This document shows positions 1-9,854 of a stretch of DNA of 64,000 bases, piece after piece. A model generated the notes under the pieces. The model did not search any database. It saw nothing but the letters and a program-made list of their open reading frames with translations, and was not told the DNA's origin. The translations under genes were made by a program, and so were the position numbers. How positions within the stretch are numbered: position 1 is the first letter of the stretch; every line of letters starts with the position of its first letter. The DNA is from Flavobacterium sp. HTF (lineage in GTDB: Bacteria > Bacteroidota > Bacteroidia > Flavobacteriales > Flavobacteriaceae): assembly GCF_003105115.1 (NCBI RefSeq), contig NZ_QETH01000020.1:1-64000 (forward strand). The letters are read 5' to 3'.

Positions 1-50
1 AGAGTTAATTTTCTCCAGACTATCAAATGTTTTATAATAGTATAACGAGC

Positions 51-70
51 TAATACTCATAATAGTATTA
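51..70 (-). terminator. Small hairpin over the sigma-factor stop codon
   Basis: A 7-bp perfect inverted repeat (TAATACT / AGTATTA, 6-nt loop) covers the stop codon of the minus-strand sigma-factor gene. The element ATAATAGTAT is also repeated at 33-42. There is no clear U-run after the stem on the minus strand, so a terminator role is only a guess. Confidence 0.25.
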
Positions 71-652
71 GTTGGTTAAAATAATTTGATTTTTCTCAAT
101 TATTTTTCTCAAATTCATCAAAGCATAGCGCATTCTTCCTAATGCAGTATTGATACTTACACCTGTAATTTCAGAAATTTCTTTGAAACTCATATCCTGA
201 TACATACGCATTACAAGAACCTCTTTCTGATCATCCGGAAGTTCTTCGATTATCTTTTTCAGATCGACTTCTACCTGATCAAAAATCATTTTATTTTCGA
301 TTGTCATGGAATCATCAGACATTATAGAAAATATAGAAAACTCTTCCGTTTCTCTATACATTGGCATTTTTTTGGTTTTACGAAAGTGATCCACTATCAA
401 GTTGTGAGAAATACGCATAACCCAAGGCAAAAATTTGCCTTCTTCATTATATGAATTGCTTTTAAGGGTTTTTATTACCTTGATAAAAGTATCCTGAAAA
501 ATATCATTTGAAATATCTCTATCAGAAATTTTTGAATATATAAAGCCGTAAATCTTAGACTCGTGCCTTTTTATTAATGTTGCTAAAGCATTTTCATTGC
601 CTTCAACATAATTTCTAACCAATAGAGCGTCTGGAATATGCAGATCAGCCAT
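68..652 (-). CDS. RNA polymerase sigma factor, sigma-70 family (ECF type)
   Basis: This 194-aa protein has the two-domain layout of ECF sigma factors. Region 2 lies at about residues 25-95 (FQDTFIKVIK, then the GKFLPWVMRISHNLIVDHFRK stretch typical of the -10-binding helix). Region 4 lies at about 130-190 (LPDDQKEVLVMRMYQDMSFKEISEITG, a helix-turn-helix that reads the promoter -33 element). No anti-sigma gene is adjacent, since the gene stands alone between the window edge and a 321-bp gap, so it may be one of the stand-alone conserved sigma factors of Flavobacteriia. The start follows from a full-length region 1/2. Its regulon cannot be read from the sequence. Confidence 0.9.
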   Translation of the reverse strand: MADLHIPDALLVRNYVEGNENALATLIKRHESKIYGFIYSKISDRDISNDIFQDTFIKVIKTLKSNSYNEEGKFLPWVMRISHNLIVDHFRKTKKMPMYRETEEFSIFSIMSDDSMTIENKMIFDQVEVDLKKIIEELPDDQKEVLVMRMYQDMSFKEISEITGVSINTALGRMRYALMNLRKIIEKNQIILTN

Positions 653-973
653 AATAACTACTTTTTTAGTTTCTGTTTAATTTGGAGTAAATTTTTCTAA
701 AAGTAGTTTTATTTAATAGGCGTATCTGTTTTATAAGTTATGTTAATAATGTGTTCAAATTTAACAAATAATTATTCTAAAAAGCAAATCCAAACAACAA
801 ATAATTAATAATAAAATACCATATAATGTAAATTAATATTAAATTTTTCTGGCAAAGTCCTTAAAATTACCAAATAACCCAACTGTTTTTAACAATTTTA
901 AAAAGAAGGCAGGCTTTATAAATAACTTATTTTAAGCGAGTTACACCTTCTTTTTTTGTACTAATTATATTAT
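653..973. other. Intergenic gap with candidate promoter and weak terminator
   Basis: About 320 bp without a convincing gene. On the minus strand, TAAATTTG at 756-763 fits the Bacteroidota -7 motif and could serve the sigma-factor gene, leaving a leader of about 95 nt. At 902-958 the arms AGAAGG and CCTTCT, with a long interior containing a second small stem, are followed on both strands by A/T runs and may terminate the GH16 gene that ends at 974. The rest is AT-rich sequence with no recognisable content. Confidence 0.35.
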
Positions 974-1732
974 TTATTGGTATACGCGAACGTAATCTAC
1001 ATAATATTTTTGTGGCAATACAGTATCGTCTACGTCAGGTCCTCCAAAATTTCCTCCAATAGCTAAATTGACTATAATATAGAATGGCTTATCAAAAGGC
1101 CAGGTATTTTCGTCTTTTACTTCAGGATTGAAAGTATAAACTAATGTACTGTCTACAAAAAATTCTATTTTTTCTTTAGACCATTCTATAGCATATACAT
1201 GATACCCTTCTTCAATACTGGGAAACTCGGTTCTTTTTGTATTAATGGTGTTACCGTGGCTGTCTTGTGTATGTAGTGTGGTATATACCATATGAGGATC
1301 CCTTCCGATATATTCCAAAATATCAATTTCTCCTGTTTTTGGCCATTTTACCTCATCAATATTGGCTCCAAGCATCCAGAATGCCGGCCACAGACCATGA
1401 CCAACAGGAAGCTTTGCTCTGGCTTCAATTCTCCCGTACAGAAACTCTTTTTTACCTTTTGTTGTAATCTTTGTCGAAGTATATTTAGTTCCTTCTTTTC
1501 TGGCTTCTATGACCAGATTACCATCTTTTATTTCGTGATTCGTTTTGGTATAAATTTGTCTTTCGTTATTTCCGTAACCACAAAGATTAGGACAGCCATC
1601 GCCTGTTTCGAAATTCCAAAACTTCTCATTTATATTTTTTTTGCTGAAATTTTCCTCCCACAGTAATTTTCTTTTTGCTTCTTGTGCGTATGAAAAACTG
1701 CAGATTAATAAGAGTAAAATTATTTTGTTCAT
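974..1732 (-). CDS. Secreted GH16 beta-glucanase (laminarinase-like)
   Basis: This 252-aa protein starts with a signal peptide (residues 1-17, ending SYAQ) and is otherwise a single GH16 jelly-roll domain. The catalytic signature GEIDILE gives Glu135 as nucleophile, Asp137 as helper and Glu140 as acid/base. The GLWPAFWMLG stretch just before it and the C-terminal YYVDYVRVYQ strand are classic for bacterial laminarinases (endo-beta-1,3-glucanases). The signal looks like signal peptidase I rather than a lipobox, so the enzyme is periplasmic or secreted, unlike its lipoprotein neighbour. It is the last gene of the SusC/D locus, 76 bp after the GH16 lipoprotein with a hairpin between them. Specificity (1,3 versus mixed 1,3/1,4 glucan) cannot be settled from the sequence. 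Confidence 0.92.
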   Translation of the reverse strand: MNKIILLLLICSFSYAQEAKRKLLWEENFSKKNINEKFWNFETGDGCPNLCGYGNNERQIYTKTNHEIKDGNLVIEARKEGTKYTSTKITTKGKKEFLYGRIEARAKLPVGHGLWPAFWMLGANIDEVKWPKTGEIDILEYIGRDPHMVYTTLHTQDSHGNTINTKRTEFPSIEEGYHVYAIEWSKEKIEFFVDSTLVYTFNPEVKDENTWPFDKPFYIIVNLAIGGNFGGPDVDDTVLPQKYYVDYVRVYQ

Positions 1733-1760
1733 AGCATTATTTTAAACATTTATTAAATTA

Positions 1761-1786
1761 AGAAGGCCAGCCGAAACTGACCTTCT
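1761..1786 (-). terminator. Hairpin between the two GH16 genes
   Basis: AGAAGG/CCTTCT plus CAG/CTG arms with one C-A mismatch and a 6-nt loop lie in the 76-bp spacer. On the minus strand the stem is followed by TTAATTT, a weak U-tract. It may partly terminate the operon or stabilise the 3' end of the upstream message. Confidence 0.45.
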
Positions 1787-1808
1787 CACTTTTTACTAAT
1801 TAATTAAC

Positions 1809-3482
1809 CTATTGATATACCCTCACATAATCAATCTCCATAGAAGACTGCGTAAAAGCAGGATCAATATTACCGCCGAAGTTACCTCCCATTGCTACAT
1901 TCAGAATTATAAAAAAGTCTTTATTGAATGGCAATGATGTACTGTTTGCAACAGTATGAATCAACTGATCGTCTACATAAATCTGTATCGCATCTGGCGA
2001 CCAGATTGTTTTGTAAACATGGAAATCTGTTGAAACATTCGGAATCGTTTTAGATCCTGAATCTGCATTACCACCTGAACGTCCAGGATAGTGAAGTGTT
2101 CCATGAATTAGGTCCTGACTATTACCTACATGTTCCATTACATCAATTTCTCCACAAGCAGGCCATGCAAATCCGTCTGCTGCATAATTTGCGCCCAGCA
2201 TCCATATCGCAGGCCACGTTCCGCCACCGGTTGGCAGTTTTGCACGAACTTCCATTTTTCCATATGTAAAGTCATATTTACCTTCTGATTTTAATCTCGC
2301 TGATGAATAATTAAACCCACCGGAAGCTTCTTTTTTGGCTGTAATTTTTAGGTTACCTCCTTGTACAATTATATTTGATGCAGAGTTGGTATAGTTTTGT
2401 TTTTCACTATTTCCCCATCCGTTATTTCCATTTCCTAAATCGTAAACCCATTTACTAGCATCTGGCGCACCATCTGTATTGAATTCATCAAACCAAACCA
2501 GATTTGTATAATCTGTTGATGGCTCTGGATTTGCATTTGGTGGTGAAGTACTAAAAGTATGATACCATGCTAATGAAGGGTCATTACCCATAACAGCTCT
2601 TACTACCATTCTGTTAGCAGTAATCGATAAGATTTCATAAGAGCTTTGTCCTATGTAATACCCCATAAATCCGCCATCAGAGATGTTCATAGTTGTTCCT
2701 CTAGTTTGTTCTGCATGTTTTGGATTTTGCATGATAACTGACTCAGAAGGACTTAATGAAACTGTTTTGGTTCCACTTACATCAAAAGGAAGACAGGTAT
2801 CTTCTGTTAAGGCCTGACCACCAACACTACCATACGATTTATTAAAGAATGTAGCTCCTCCATTATCTAATTGATACTTTAACTGATCACCATCTAAAGA
2901 GAATGTTAATACATTTTCGTATAAACAACTGCTTTTTGGAGAAGCTGCTTTCTCAAAAGGTCCAGCTTTGTAATAATCAGGAATTGCATTTTTCACAACA
3001 TCGTCATTATTTGGCCCTACACCTAAGTGTCCAACTTCTGACGCTGCCCAGTACCATTTTTTAGAAGTTCCACCTGTTAATAATTGTACTGCTTCATCAT
3101 CACTAAAGTCACTTTGTACCTCAACATCAATAGTTGTAGTACTTACTACCCCACCTTTTCCTGAAGCTACAAGAGTTACTGTGTACTTATTAACTCCTGT
3201 TTTGGTGAATCGTTTTTTGATTTTTCCATTAGGAGAATTATCTGAAGTCCCGTCAGGATATACATATTTGTATGAGATTGCATTTTCTGCAGAACCTACA
3301 AAATTTACCAGCCCTGAACCATCACCATATGGAGTGTCAGCTGTTTTACCAATAATCTCAGCCGTAACTTTAAGATTGGTTGGTGTATTTATATCTCCAA
3401 AAGTGAAATCATCTTTTTGACAACCCATCATAAGAAGGATTGTAAATAAGGATACTATTTTTAAAATTATTTTTTTACTCAT
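1809..3482 (-). CDS. GH16 lipoprotein with N-terminal PKD-like domain
   Basis: This 557-aa lipoprotein has its lipobox at LLMMGC (Cys21), followed by QKDDF, an acidic patch of the kind that sends Bacteroidota lipoproteins to the cell surface. A PKD-like Ig domain spans about 35-125, an unassigned module about 128-315, and the GH16 catalytic domain about 325-557. The signature GEIDVME places the catalytic acids at Glu445, Asp447 and Glu450. Expected activity is surface endo-cleavage of beta-1,3-glucan such as laminarin, feeding the SusC/D transporter encoded by the genes before it. The 11-bp spacing to the upstream gene indicates one transcript. The middle module is not something I recognise with certainty; it may be carbohydrate-binding. 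Confidence 0.92.
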   Translation of the reverse strand: MSKKIILKIVSLFTILLMMGCQKDDFTFGDINTPTNLKVTAEIIGKTADTPYGDGSGLVNFVGSAENAISYKYVYPDGTSDNSPNGKIKKRFTKTGVNKYTVTLVASGKGGVVSTTTIDVEVQSDFSDDEAVQLLTGGTSKKWYWAASEVGHLGVGPNNDDVVKNAIPDYYKAGPFEKAASPKSSCLYENVLTFSLDGDQLKYQLDNGGATFFNKSYGSVGGQALTEDTCLPFDVSGTKTVSLSPSESVIMQNPKHAEQTRGTTMNISDGGFMGYYIGQSSYEILSITANRMVVRAVMGNDPSLAWYHTFSTSPPNANPEPSTDYTNLVWFDEFNTDGAPDASKWVYDLGNGNNGWGNSEKQNYTNSASNIIVQGGNLKITAKKEASGGFNYSSARLKSEGKYDFTYGKMEVRAKLPTGGGTWPAIWMLGANYAADGFAWPACGEIDVMEHVGNSQDLIHGTLHYPGRSGGNADSGSKTIPNVSTDFHVYKTIWSPDAIQIYVDDQLIHTVANSTSLPFNKDFFIILNVAMGGNFGGNIDPAFTQSSMEIDYVRVYQ

Positions 3483-3493
3483 GATTTCTTATT

Positions 3494-5113
3494 TTAATTG
3501 GATTGTTTTATATCATCAAAGTAATATGTTTGTCCCGCTCCTTTAACGTCAAAATCAGGAAACAAAATTACTCTGTCATATTTTATACTAGTGCTAAAAG
3601 CAGCTTGACTTGTAAGATCAAATGTTAATTCTTCCCATGCATTTGCAACAGTTGTCTTCACTTTTACCTCTACAAAAACAGTTGGGTTACCATTTCCATC
3701 TTTTGGAGATGTCGAGAGTTCCATTTTGTACAATATATCTGCACCAACTTTAGGTGACCATACTTTTACTTTTACTTTAGTCCCTTGTGCAAAATCTGGT
3801 GCTTTTTCCAGATTTAAGCTTGCTCCGGCCCAAGTTTCTGCTACGTTGGTTTTATCAAGTTTAACGACCTTATCAGATACATTAATTCCTGTTTTATTTG
3901 GATTTGTTACTACAGAAGCATTAAGATTACCAAAACCACCCCATCCATAAGTTAGAGTCGAAGATTCAAAATCAAGAGGTAATGCTATTTGTTCTGCAGG
4001 TTCTTTATAGAAATAAAAATTATCAATATAGACTGTGTGGCTTCCGCTAGGATTTCCTGAGAAGATTATTTGTGCAATATGGCCGCGTGTTGTTAATCCT
4101 GTAAAATCGCTCAAAGGAATATCTAAACTTACCCAACCAGATTTTGCTAAATTTGGAAATTTAACTTCATGCTCAACATTATCTCCTCCTTGTTCATATA
4201 CACCGTTTGGACCAAAATCAACTAATTTGATTCTGAATTCTGTAAAATCCAGTGACCAAACATCAAGGTGAAGATATGTCATTTCTGAAGCATCTATTGT
4301 TGCTGTTGGTTCAGCACCTACAAAGTTTAAATTTGAATATTTTTTAACGGCATTTCCAGCAACAGTAATATCATCCAACGCAGCGTCTGACCAGGAAGTT
4401 CTCCATGTACCCATTGGTACATTTGTATAAGAATCACTGAATAACGAAATAACGTTACTTGGAGCACTTGTTGGAATTGGAGCTGCCGAAGTTGGCCCTA
4501 AAATTAGTATTGCTTCAAAATCCTCAGTATATTCTGTAGTCGCAACAGCTGCACTTTTTGCTACTACACGAATAGTGTAAATACCTGGCTGCTCGTACGT
4601 ATATGAAACTGACTGTCCATTATTTGCCGAAATTGGATCTGGTTTGCCTGCTTCTCCAAAATATACATCATAAAACAATGCAAAGTCTGCAGTTGCTTTA
4701 ACAGTCACTTTTTTAGAAACTGCCAAATCATTAGTAATTATTACTTCTAAATTTTCCGGCGCTCTAAACGAAACCACAACATCATGATCAACCTGAGTCG
4801 TTTTTCCGTTAAGACTCATTGCGGTAATTTTAGATTTGTAGACACCTTCTTTATAAACGTGCGATACCGTTCCTCCTGCCTGAATATAATCAGATTCAGG
4901 GCTTCCGTCTCCATAGTTAATTTTGAATTGTGTCACACCTTCGCCTTTAGGCAAAAACGTAACCTTTCCTGTATTGTCCTGTGTAACTGTTGTTAAAGCT
5001 GAAACATTACTAGGCGCAGCTATACCATCTAAGTTAACATCCAGATCATCGCTTGCACAACCTATCATTGTGGCTAAAACGAAAAGATTTATAATAAAAT
5101 ATATTTTTTTCAT
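3494..5113 (-). CDS. PKD/CBM-like surface glycan-binding lipoprotein
   Basis: This 539-aa lipoprotein (lipobox ATMIGC, Cys19, followed by ASDD) has no catalytic domain. Two PKD-like Ig repeats lie at about 35-115 and 115-205 (the first with FKINYGDGSPE and GGTVSHVYKEGVYK). Two beta-sandwich modules follow, at about 215-372 and 375-539; both resemble carbohydrate-binding modules and end in VYIDNFYFYK and TYYFDDIKQ. Position right after susD with a 12-bp spacer is where SusE/SusF-type surface glycan-binding proteins are encoded, so it most likely holds beta-glucan on the outer membrane for the GH16 enzymes. The binding role is inferred from architecture and position. Confidence 0.8.
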   Translation of the reverse strand: MKKIYFIINLFVLATMIGCASDDLDVNLDGIAAPSNVSALTTVTQDNTGKVTFLPKGEGVTQFKINYGDGSPESDYIQAGGTVSHVYKEGVYKSKITAMSLNGKTTQVDHDVVVSFRAPENLEVIITNDLAVSKKVTVKATADFALFYDVYFGEAGKPDPISANNGQSVSYTYEQPGIYTIRVVAKSAAVATTEYTEDFEAILILGPTSAAPIPTSAPSNVISLFSDSYTNVPMGTWRTSWSDAALDDITVAGNAVKKYSNLNFVGAEPTATIDASEMTYLHLDVWSLDFTEFRIKLVDFGPNGVYEQGGDNVEHEVKFPNLAKSGWVSLDIPLSDFTGLTTRGHIAQIIFSGNPSGSHTVYIDNFYFYKEPAEQIALPLDFESSTLTYGWGGFGNLNASVVTNPNKTGINVSDKVVKLDKTNVAETWAGASLNLEKAPDFAQGTKVKVKVWSPKVGADILYKMELSTSPKDGNGNPTVFVEVKVKTTVANAWEELTFDLTSQAAFSTSIKYDRVILFPDFDVKGAGQTYYFDDIKQSN

Positions 5114-5125
5114 AATTGATGTTTT

Positions 5126-6631
5126 TTAATATCCAGGGTTTTGTGCCCAATTTCCGTTAGCAAATTGAATTTCTTCAATCGGAAGTGGAAATAATTCGTT
5201 TTTATCTGCTGTAAAGCCAGGAATAGTTCCTTCTGCTTGCCCGGTTCTTACCAAATCAAAGAAACGATGCCCTTCTCCAAATAACTCAACTCTTCTTTCT
5301 TTCAAAATCAAATCAGTTAAGGCTGCTCCGGAAACATTTACATCATGGTTATTATCTCCAAAAGCTCTTCTTCTAACCAGATTCAGATATTCTCTGGCCT
5401 TGCCATCGTCAACACTTCCTCTGTTATAAGCTTCTGCAGCCATTAATAAAACATCTGCATAACGTATTGCTCTGTAATTGTTTGGATTTGTTAAGTTCAA
5501 ATCTCCTGCTGCATCACTATTTCTTTTTCTTGGCAGGTACTTTCTGTTAAAGAAACCTGTATCTTCATTTCCTTTTCCAAACTTGATACCGTTCCCCTTG
5601 TCATAATCAGCATTAGCCGCTGCCCATGCATTGATATCCAGAATAGATATATCTTTACGTTTATCTCCTGGTTCAAAAGCATTTACACTTTGCTGAGTAG
5701 GAACATTAAAACTAAAACCTGCGCTAAAAAATGGACCGTCATAACCTCTTACTCCGCTAAAACCTACAGCAACGTTACCTTCACTACATTGTAAGCAAGG
5801 AAATCCTGCTCCTTCAACATCAGTGTACTGTATTTCAAAAACAGATTCTGTTCCGTTTTCTCCAGCTGCTTCAAACAAGTTCGTATAATCATTACCCGTC
5901 TTTAATGAATAAGAGCCTAAATTAATTACACCTTGCAGGGCAGTTGCTGCCTGAGCAAATTTATCCTGATATAAATAAGCTTTTCCAAGCAATGCCAATG
6001 CAGCACCTTTTGTAGCTCTTCCTTTTTGAGAAGCATTTGGAGATAAATTAGCTGCCGCGAAAGTTAAATCAGCTTCAATAGAAGCATAAACTTCCTCAAC
6101 TGACGAACGCGGAATCTTAAGTTCATCTCCAAGCTTAAACCTCGCATCGGGTTTCATCGGGATACCACCAAACCACTTTACTAATTCAAATTGGTAGTAT
6201 GCTCTAAGAAAACGTGTTTCGGCTATTAATTGTGTCTTTCCTTCAAAATCAGTTTTGTCCTGAAATTCAAGAATATAATTGGCTCTCTGAACTCCTGCAA
6301 ACATCCAGTTCCAGATATCTCTTAGATTACTGTTTGTCTGGGTGTGAATCATATCATCAATTTGCTGAAAACCAATAACGTCAGTTGGACTTTCTCCGCC
6401 TGCCAGTGTATTATCTGATGCAATTTCTCCTAATAAAACATTTACATAAGATGATTGTAGCAAATCGTAAGTCGCAATCAGGGCATTATCATATTCTTCT
6501 TTTGAATTAAAATAATTCTCAGAATCGATAGAATATTCAGGAGCAGGATTAACAAATTCGTCCGAACAGGAAGTCGTAACGGTCGAAAGTAATGTTATAG
6601 CTGCTAAAGTTGTTAAAATATATTTTTTCAT
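5126..6631 (-). CDS. SusD/RagB-family nutrient-binding outer-membrane lipoprotein
   Basis: This 501-aa lipoprotein (lipobox VTTSC, Cys22, followed by SDEF, an acidic surface-export patch) has the SusD layout. The N-terminal segment is ENYFNSKEEYDNALIATYDLL. TPR-like helices follow at about 135-230 (ETRFLRAYYQFELVKWFGG; GAALALLGKAYLY). The C-terminal signature is YADVLLMAAEAYNRG ... LKERRVELFGEGHRFFDLVR. SusD caps the SusC barrel and captures oligosaccharides at the cell surface. It lies 11 bp downstream of susC and before the glycan-binding lipoprotein. Ligand assignment to beta-1,3-glucan rests on the two GH16 genes in the same operon. Confidence 0.95.
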   Translation of the reverse strand: MKKYILTTLAAITLLSTVTTSCSDEFVNPAPEYSIDSENYFNSKEEYDNALIATYDLLQSSYVNVLLGEIASDNTLAGGESPTDVIGFQQIDDMIHTQTNSNLRDIWNWMFAGVQRANYILEFQDKTDFEGKTQLIAETRFLRAYYQFELVKWFGGIPMKPDARFKLGDELKIPRSSVEEVYASIEADLTFAAANLSPNASQKGRATKGAALALLGKAYLYQDKFAQAATALQGVINLGSYSLKTGNDYTNLFEAAGENGTESVFEIQYTDVEGAGFPCLQCSEGNVAVGFSGVRGYDGPFFSAGFSFNVPTQQSVNAFEPGDKRKDISILDINAWAAANADYDKGNGIKFGKGNEDTGFFNRKYLPRKRNSDAAGDLNLTNPNNYRAIRYADVLLMAAEAYNRGSVDDGKAREYLNLVRRRAFGDNNHDVNVSGAALTDLILKERRVELFGEGHRFFDLVRTGQAEGTIPGFTADKNELFPLPIEEIQFANGNWAQNPGY

Positions 6632-6642
6632 TTTAATTGAAA

Positions 6643-9600
6643 TTAAAAATTAATGTTTAAGCCCAATAAATAGGTTCTTGGTATTGGATAAAATCCATAA
6701 TCAATTCCTGCTCCAATAGGTGATTGAGATACATTATCTCTATTTCCAGGGCCAAATGAAGCTCCCGGATCAAATCCTTTATATTTTGTAAATGTGTATA
6801 AATTATTTACACCAATATAAAGTCTTAATTTTGTAATTCCTGCTTTTTGGGTCACAGTTGGACTTAAAGTATAACCTAATTGAACATTTTGTATTCTTAG
6901 GTAAGAAGCATCTTCAACAAAATAATTAGAGAAAACATTGTTTGAAGTTGCACCTGTTGTAACTCTTGGAGTTGAATTGCTTGTTCCTTCTCCTGTCCAT
7001 CTGTCTAACACATAATTTAAACGATTGGCATCAGAAAGTGTTCTTTCATAATTACGAACCATGTCATTACCAACTGAGGCAAATGTGAAAACAGCAAAAT
7101 CAAGGTTTTTATAATTCATTTGTAAATTGAATCCCATAGTTGCTTCCGGAACAGGATCACCTATGTTTGTTTTATCCTTTGTATCTAATACACCATCACC
7201 ATTAACATCTACATAACGAATATCACCAGGTGCAGCGTTTGCTCCTAATGCTAATTGAGATGGATGTGCATCAATTTCAGCCTGGTTTTGAAAAATTCCA
7301 TCTGTTTTATATCCGTAAAAATACCCCATTGGTTTTCCAATTTCCATACGGGATGGTGCAGCCTGACCTACTCCAAACGCTCCGCCTTCAATAAAACCTG
7401 TACCATTGTTTACTTCCAGAACTTCATTTTTAATGAAAGTCACATTATAACCCACACTCATTGAAAACGAATCTGAGAATTTTTCTTTATAATCTATTGC
7501 AAACTCAAATCCTGAATTTCTAACAGTACCCGCATTTAATGTCGGAGAACTTGCTCCCGGAGCACCTGTACCAATAATTCCTGAAACCGGAATATTTGGA
7601 ATCAATAAATCTTTTCTGGTATCAATAAAATAATCTGCAACTACAGATATTTTATCGTTTAGCAATCTAAGATCCAAACCAACATCGAATTTTCTGGCTT
7701 CTTCCCATTTTAAATCAGGATTAGGCGTTTGTCCCATCGCTGTTCCATTGCTCAAAGTCCCGTCAAATACATATGTTCCTTCTCCATTAAGAATTCCTAA
7801 ATAACCGAAATTTGGAATTTGATCGTTTCCTAAAGTACCATAACTTGCTCTCAATTTTAAGAAGTTTAAAACTTTTGGCTGTCCAAAAAATTCTTCATCA
7901 GAAATAACCCAACCTCCTGTAAATGAAGGAAAGTAACCTATTTTATTACCTGGTCCGAATTTAGTAGAAGCATCACGTCTGATCATAGCAGAAAATAGAT
8001 ACTTTCCTTTATAATCATATTGCAATCTTCCAAAATAAGAAAGTCTTCTTTGGTCATACACATAAGAAGAATTGGTAAGCGTTTCAGAAATTCCTTTGGT
8101 TAAAGAAATATCAGCAAACTCCCATAAATTATTAGGAACATCAAAACCGGTAGCAGTAAGTCCGTTACCCCATGTTTTAAAAATTGTTGTACCAAGAGTT
8201 CCTGTAATATTATGGTTTTCTAAAAGTTTTGTATTGTAAGTTCCAAAAAGGTCAAATGAATAATTATTATCATTTACTGATCCCTGGGTTACAGAACTTC
8301 TTTGTACATCAAATACTTTTCCTCCATAGCTGATTTTTTTCGCAAATGTTCTTGATTCGCTGTTTGATGTATTGAAACCAATTGAACTTGAAAGCGTAAA
8401 TCCTTTGAAAATTTTATAATCTAATCCAAAATTTCCATTTAACTTTTTAAAATTATAATCATTATAAGTGTTTTCGATCTGTGCTAACGGATTTATAATT
8501 TCTGTTCCCAATCCTGTAGTGCTTGGCACTAAAGTAAGATCACCATTTGCATTATAAGGATTAAGGGTTGCAGGAACGTTTAATGCATTAAACAAAACAG
8601 ATCCAAGACCATTCTCATTTAATGTGTTTCTTGTGAAGTAGGTATAAATTACATTTGTTTTTAATTTGAATTTATCGCTCAAATCAACCCCTAATGCAAG
8701 TCTTGCCGTATTTCTCAAATATCCTGATTTATCTGCGCCAACAATTCCTTCCTGATCAAGATGCGATCCACTTACAGAATAAGTAATTTTCTCCGAACCT
8801 CCTGAAATTGTCAAATCATTATTAATAATCGGTACACCTTTCTTAAAAACCTGATCCTGCCAATCAGTACCTTTTCCTAAACTACTAACATTTGGATAAG
8901 GAAGTGGTTTGCCTCCGTTTGAATAACTTTCATTTAATAAAAGTGCATATTCTGTAGCATTTAGAGTTGGTAGTTTTCTTGAAGTTTCCTGAAATCCTGA
9001 ATAGCTGTTAAAAGAAATTCTTGTTTTAGAATTCTTTTTACCCATTTTAGTAGTAACAAGGATAATTCCATTTGCTCCAATAGTTCCATAAATAGCTGCC
9101 TGAGCATCTTTTAAAACAGTAATTGTTTCTATATCATTTGGATTTAGTAATCCTAAATCTCCCACATAACCATCAATAATTACTGTTGGTCTGCTTTCTC
9201 CATTTGTAGCTACACCACGAATACGAATATCTAGCGGCGCTCCAGGGGCTCCCGATTGAGTAGTAACATTCACACCGGCGATTGTTCCTTGTAATGCCTG
9301 CTCAATTCTTGCAGGTTTTAGCACATCAAGTGTTTTACTGTCCAAAACAGAAACAGCTCCTGTTACTTCTCTCTTTTTCTGGCTACCGTAACCAATCACG
9401 ACTACCTCATCTAATGATCTGGTGTCGTCAGCCAGTTTTACGGTAATTTTTGTTCCGGAAACCACAACTTCCTGCGTTCGGAAGCCAGTGTAACTGAAAA
9501 CAATTGTTGATCCTTTTGGAACTCCTGATAGTTTAAAAGATCCATCAAAGTCTGTGGTTGTGCTTTGGGATGAACTTTTAACTTTTACATTCACACCAGG

Positions 9601-9708
9601 CAATGATAAGCCTGAGCCATCGAGTACTGTTCCTGTTACATCGGTATTCTGCGAAAACGCAAAAGATGTAAACAGTAACAATACCATTAGTAATAATTTA
9701 GATTTCAT
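6643..9708 (-). CDS. SusC/RagA-type TonB-linked outer-membrane transporter
   Basis: This 1021-aa protein has a signal peptide (1-19, ending AFSQ) and a carboxypeptidase-D-regulatory-like domain at about 22-105 (GTVLDGSGLSLPGVNVKVK). The SusC hallmark VVIGYGSQKKREVTGAVSVLD follows, with a plug domain at about 115-225 (GVNVTTQSGAPGAPLDIRIR). A 22-strand beta-barrel runs to the terminal GLNINF, whose final Phe is typical of outer-membrane barrels. It imports oligosaccharides through the outer membrane with TonB energy, as a SusCD pair with the next gene. It is the first structural gene of the beta-glucan operon. A 240-bp upstream gap holds a -7 box and a perfect inverted repeat, and the dedicated regulator is encoded just beyond it. 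Confidence 0.96.
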   Translation of the reverse strand: MKSKLLLMVLLLFTSFAFSQNTDVTGTVLDGSGLSLPGVNVKVKSSSQSTTTDFDGSFKLSGVPKGSTIVFSYTGFRTQEVVVSGTKITVKLADDTRSLDEVVVIGYGSQKKREVTGAVSVLDSKTLDVLKPARIEQALQGTIAGVNVTTQSGAPGAPLDIRIRGVATNGESRPTVIIDGYVGDLGLLNPNDIETITVLKDAQAAIYGTIGANGIILVTTKMGKKNSKTRISFNSYSGFQETSRKLPTLNATEYALLLNESYSNGGKPLPYPNVSSLGKGTDWQDQVFKKGVPIINNDLTISGGSEKITYSVSGSHLDQEGIVGADKSGYLRNTARLALGVDLSDKFKLKTNVIYTYFTRNTLNENGLGSVLFNALNVPATLNPYNANGDLTLVPSTTGLGTEIINPLAQIENTYNDYNFKKLNGNFGLDYKIFKGFTLSSSIGFNTSNSESRTFAKKISYGGKVFDVQRSSVTQGSVNDNNYSFDLFGTYNTKLLENHNITGTLGTTIFKTWGNGLTATGFDVPNNLWEFADISLTKGISETLTNSSYVYDQRRLSYFGRLQYDYKGKYLFSAMIRRDASTKFGPGNKIGYFPSFTGGWVISDEEFFGQPKVLNFLKLRASYGTLGNDQIPNFGYLGILNGEGTYVFDGTLSNGTAMGQTPNPDLKWEEARKFDVGLDLRLLNDKISVVADYFIDTRKDLLIPNIPVSGIIGTGAPGASSPTLNAGTVRNSGFEFAIDYKEKFSDSFSMSVGYNVTFIKNEVLEVNNGTGFIEGGAFGVGQAAPSRMEIGKPMGYFYGYKTDGIFQNQAEIDAHPSQLALGANAAPGDIRYVDVNGDGVLDTKDKTNIGDPVPEATMGFNLQMNYKNLDFAVFTFASVGNDMVRNYERTLSDANRLNYVLDRWTGEGTSNSTPRVTTGATSNNVFSNYFVEDASYLRIQNVQLGYTLSPTVTQKAGITKLRLYIGVNNLYTFTKYKGFDPGASFGPGNRDNVSQSPIGAGIDYGFYPIPRTYLLGLNINF

Positions 9709-9761
9709 AATTAGTTAGTTTTTATTGAAGCTAAATTTATCTTATCCTTTTAATAATAACT

Positions 9762-9769
9762 CAAAATTA
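9762..9769 (-). promoter_or_regulatory. Candidate -7 box of the susC operon
   Basis: TAATTTTG on the minus strand matches the Bacteroidota -7 consensus TAnnTTTG and would give a leader of roughly 47 nt to the susC ATG. I see no good TTTG -33 element at 17-20 bp, consistent with an activator-dependent promoter. Confidence 0.45.
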
Positions 9770-9854
9770 ACCTCAACAAAAAACATACATCATAAAAAAA
9801 TTGCAGTAAATTTTAATATATCACAAAACAAACCTTGATTTAATGGTAAATATC

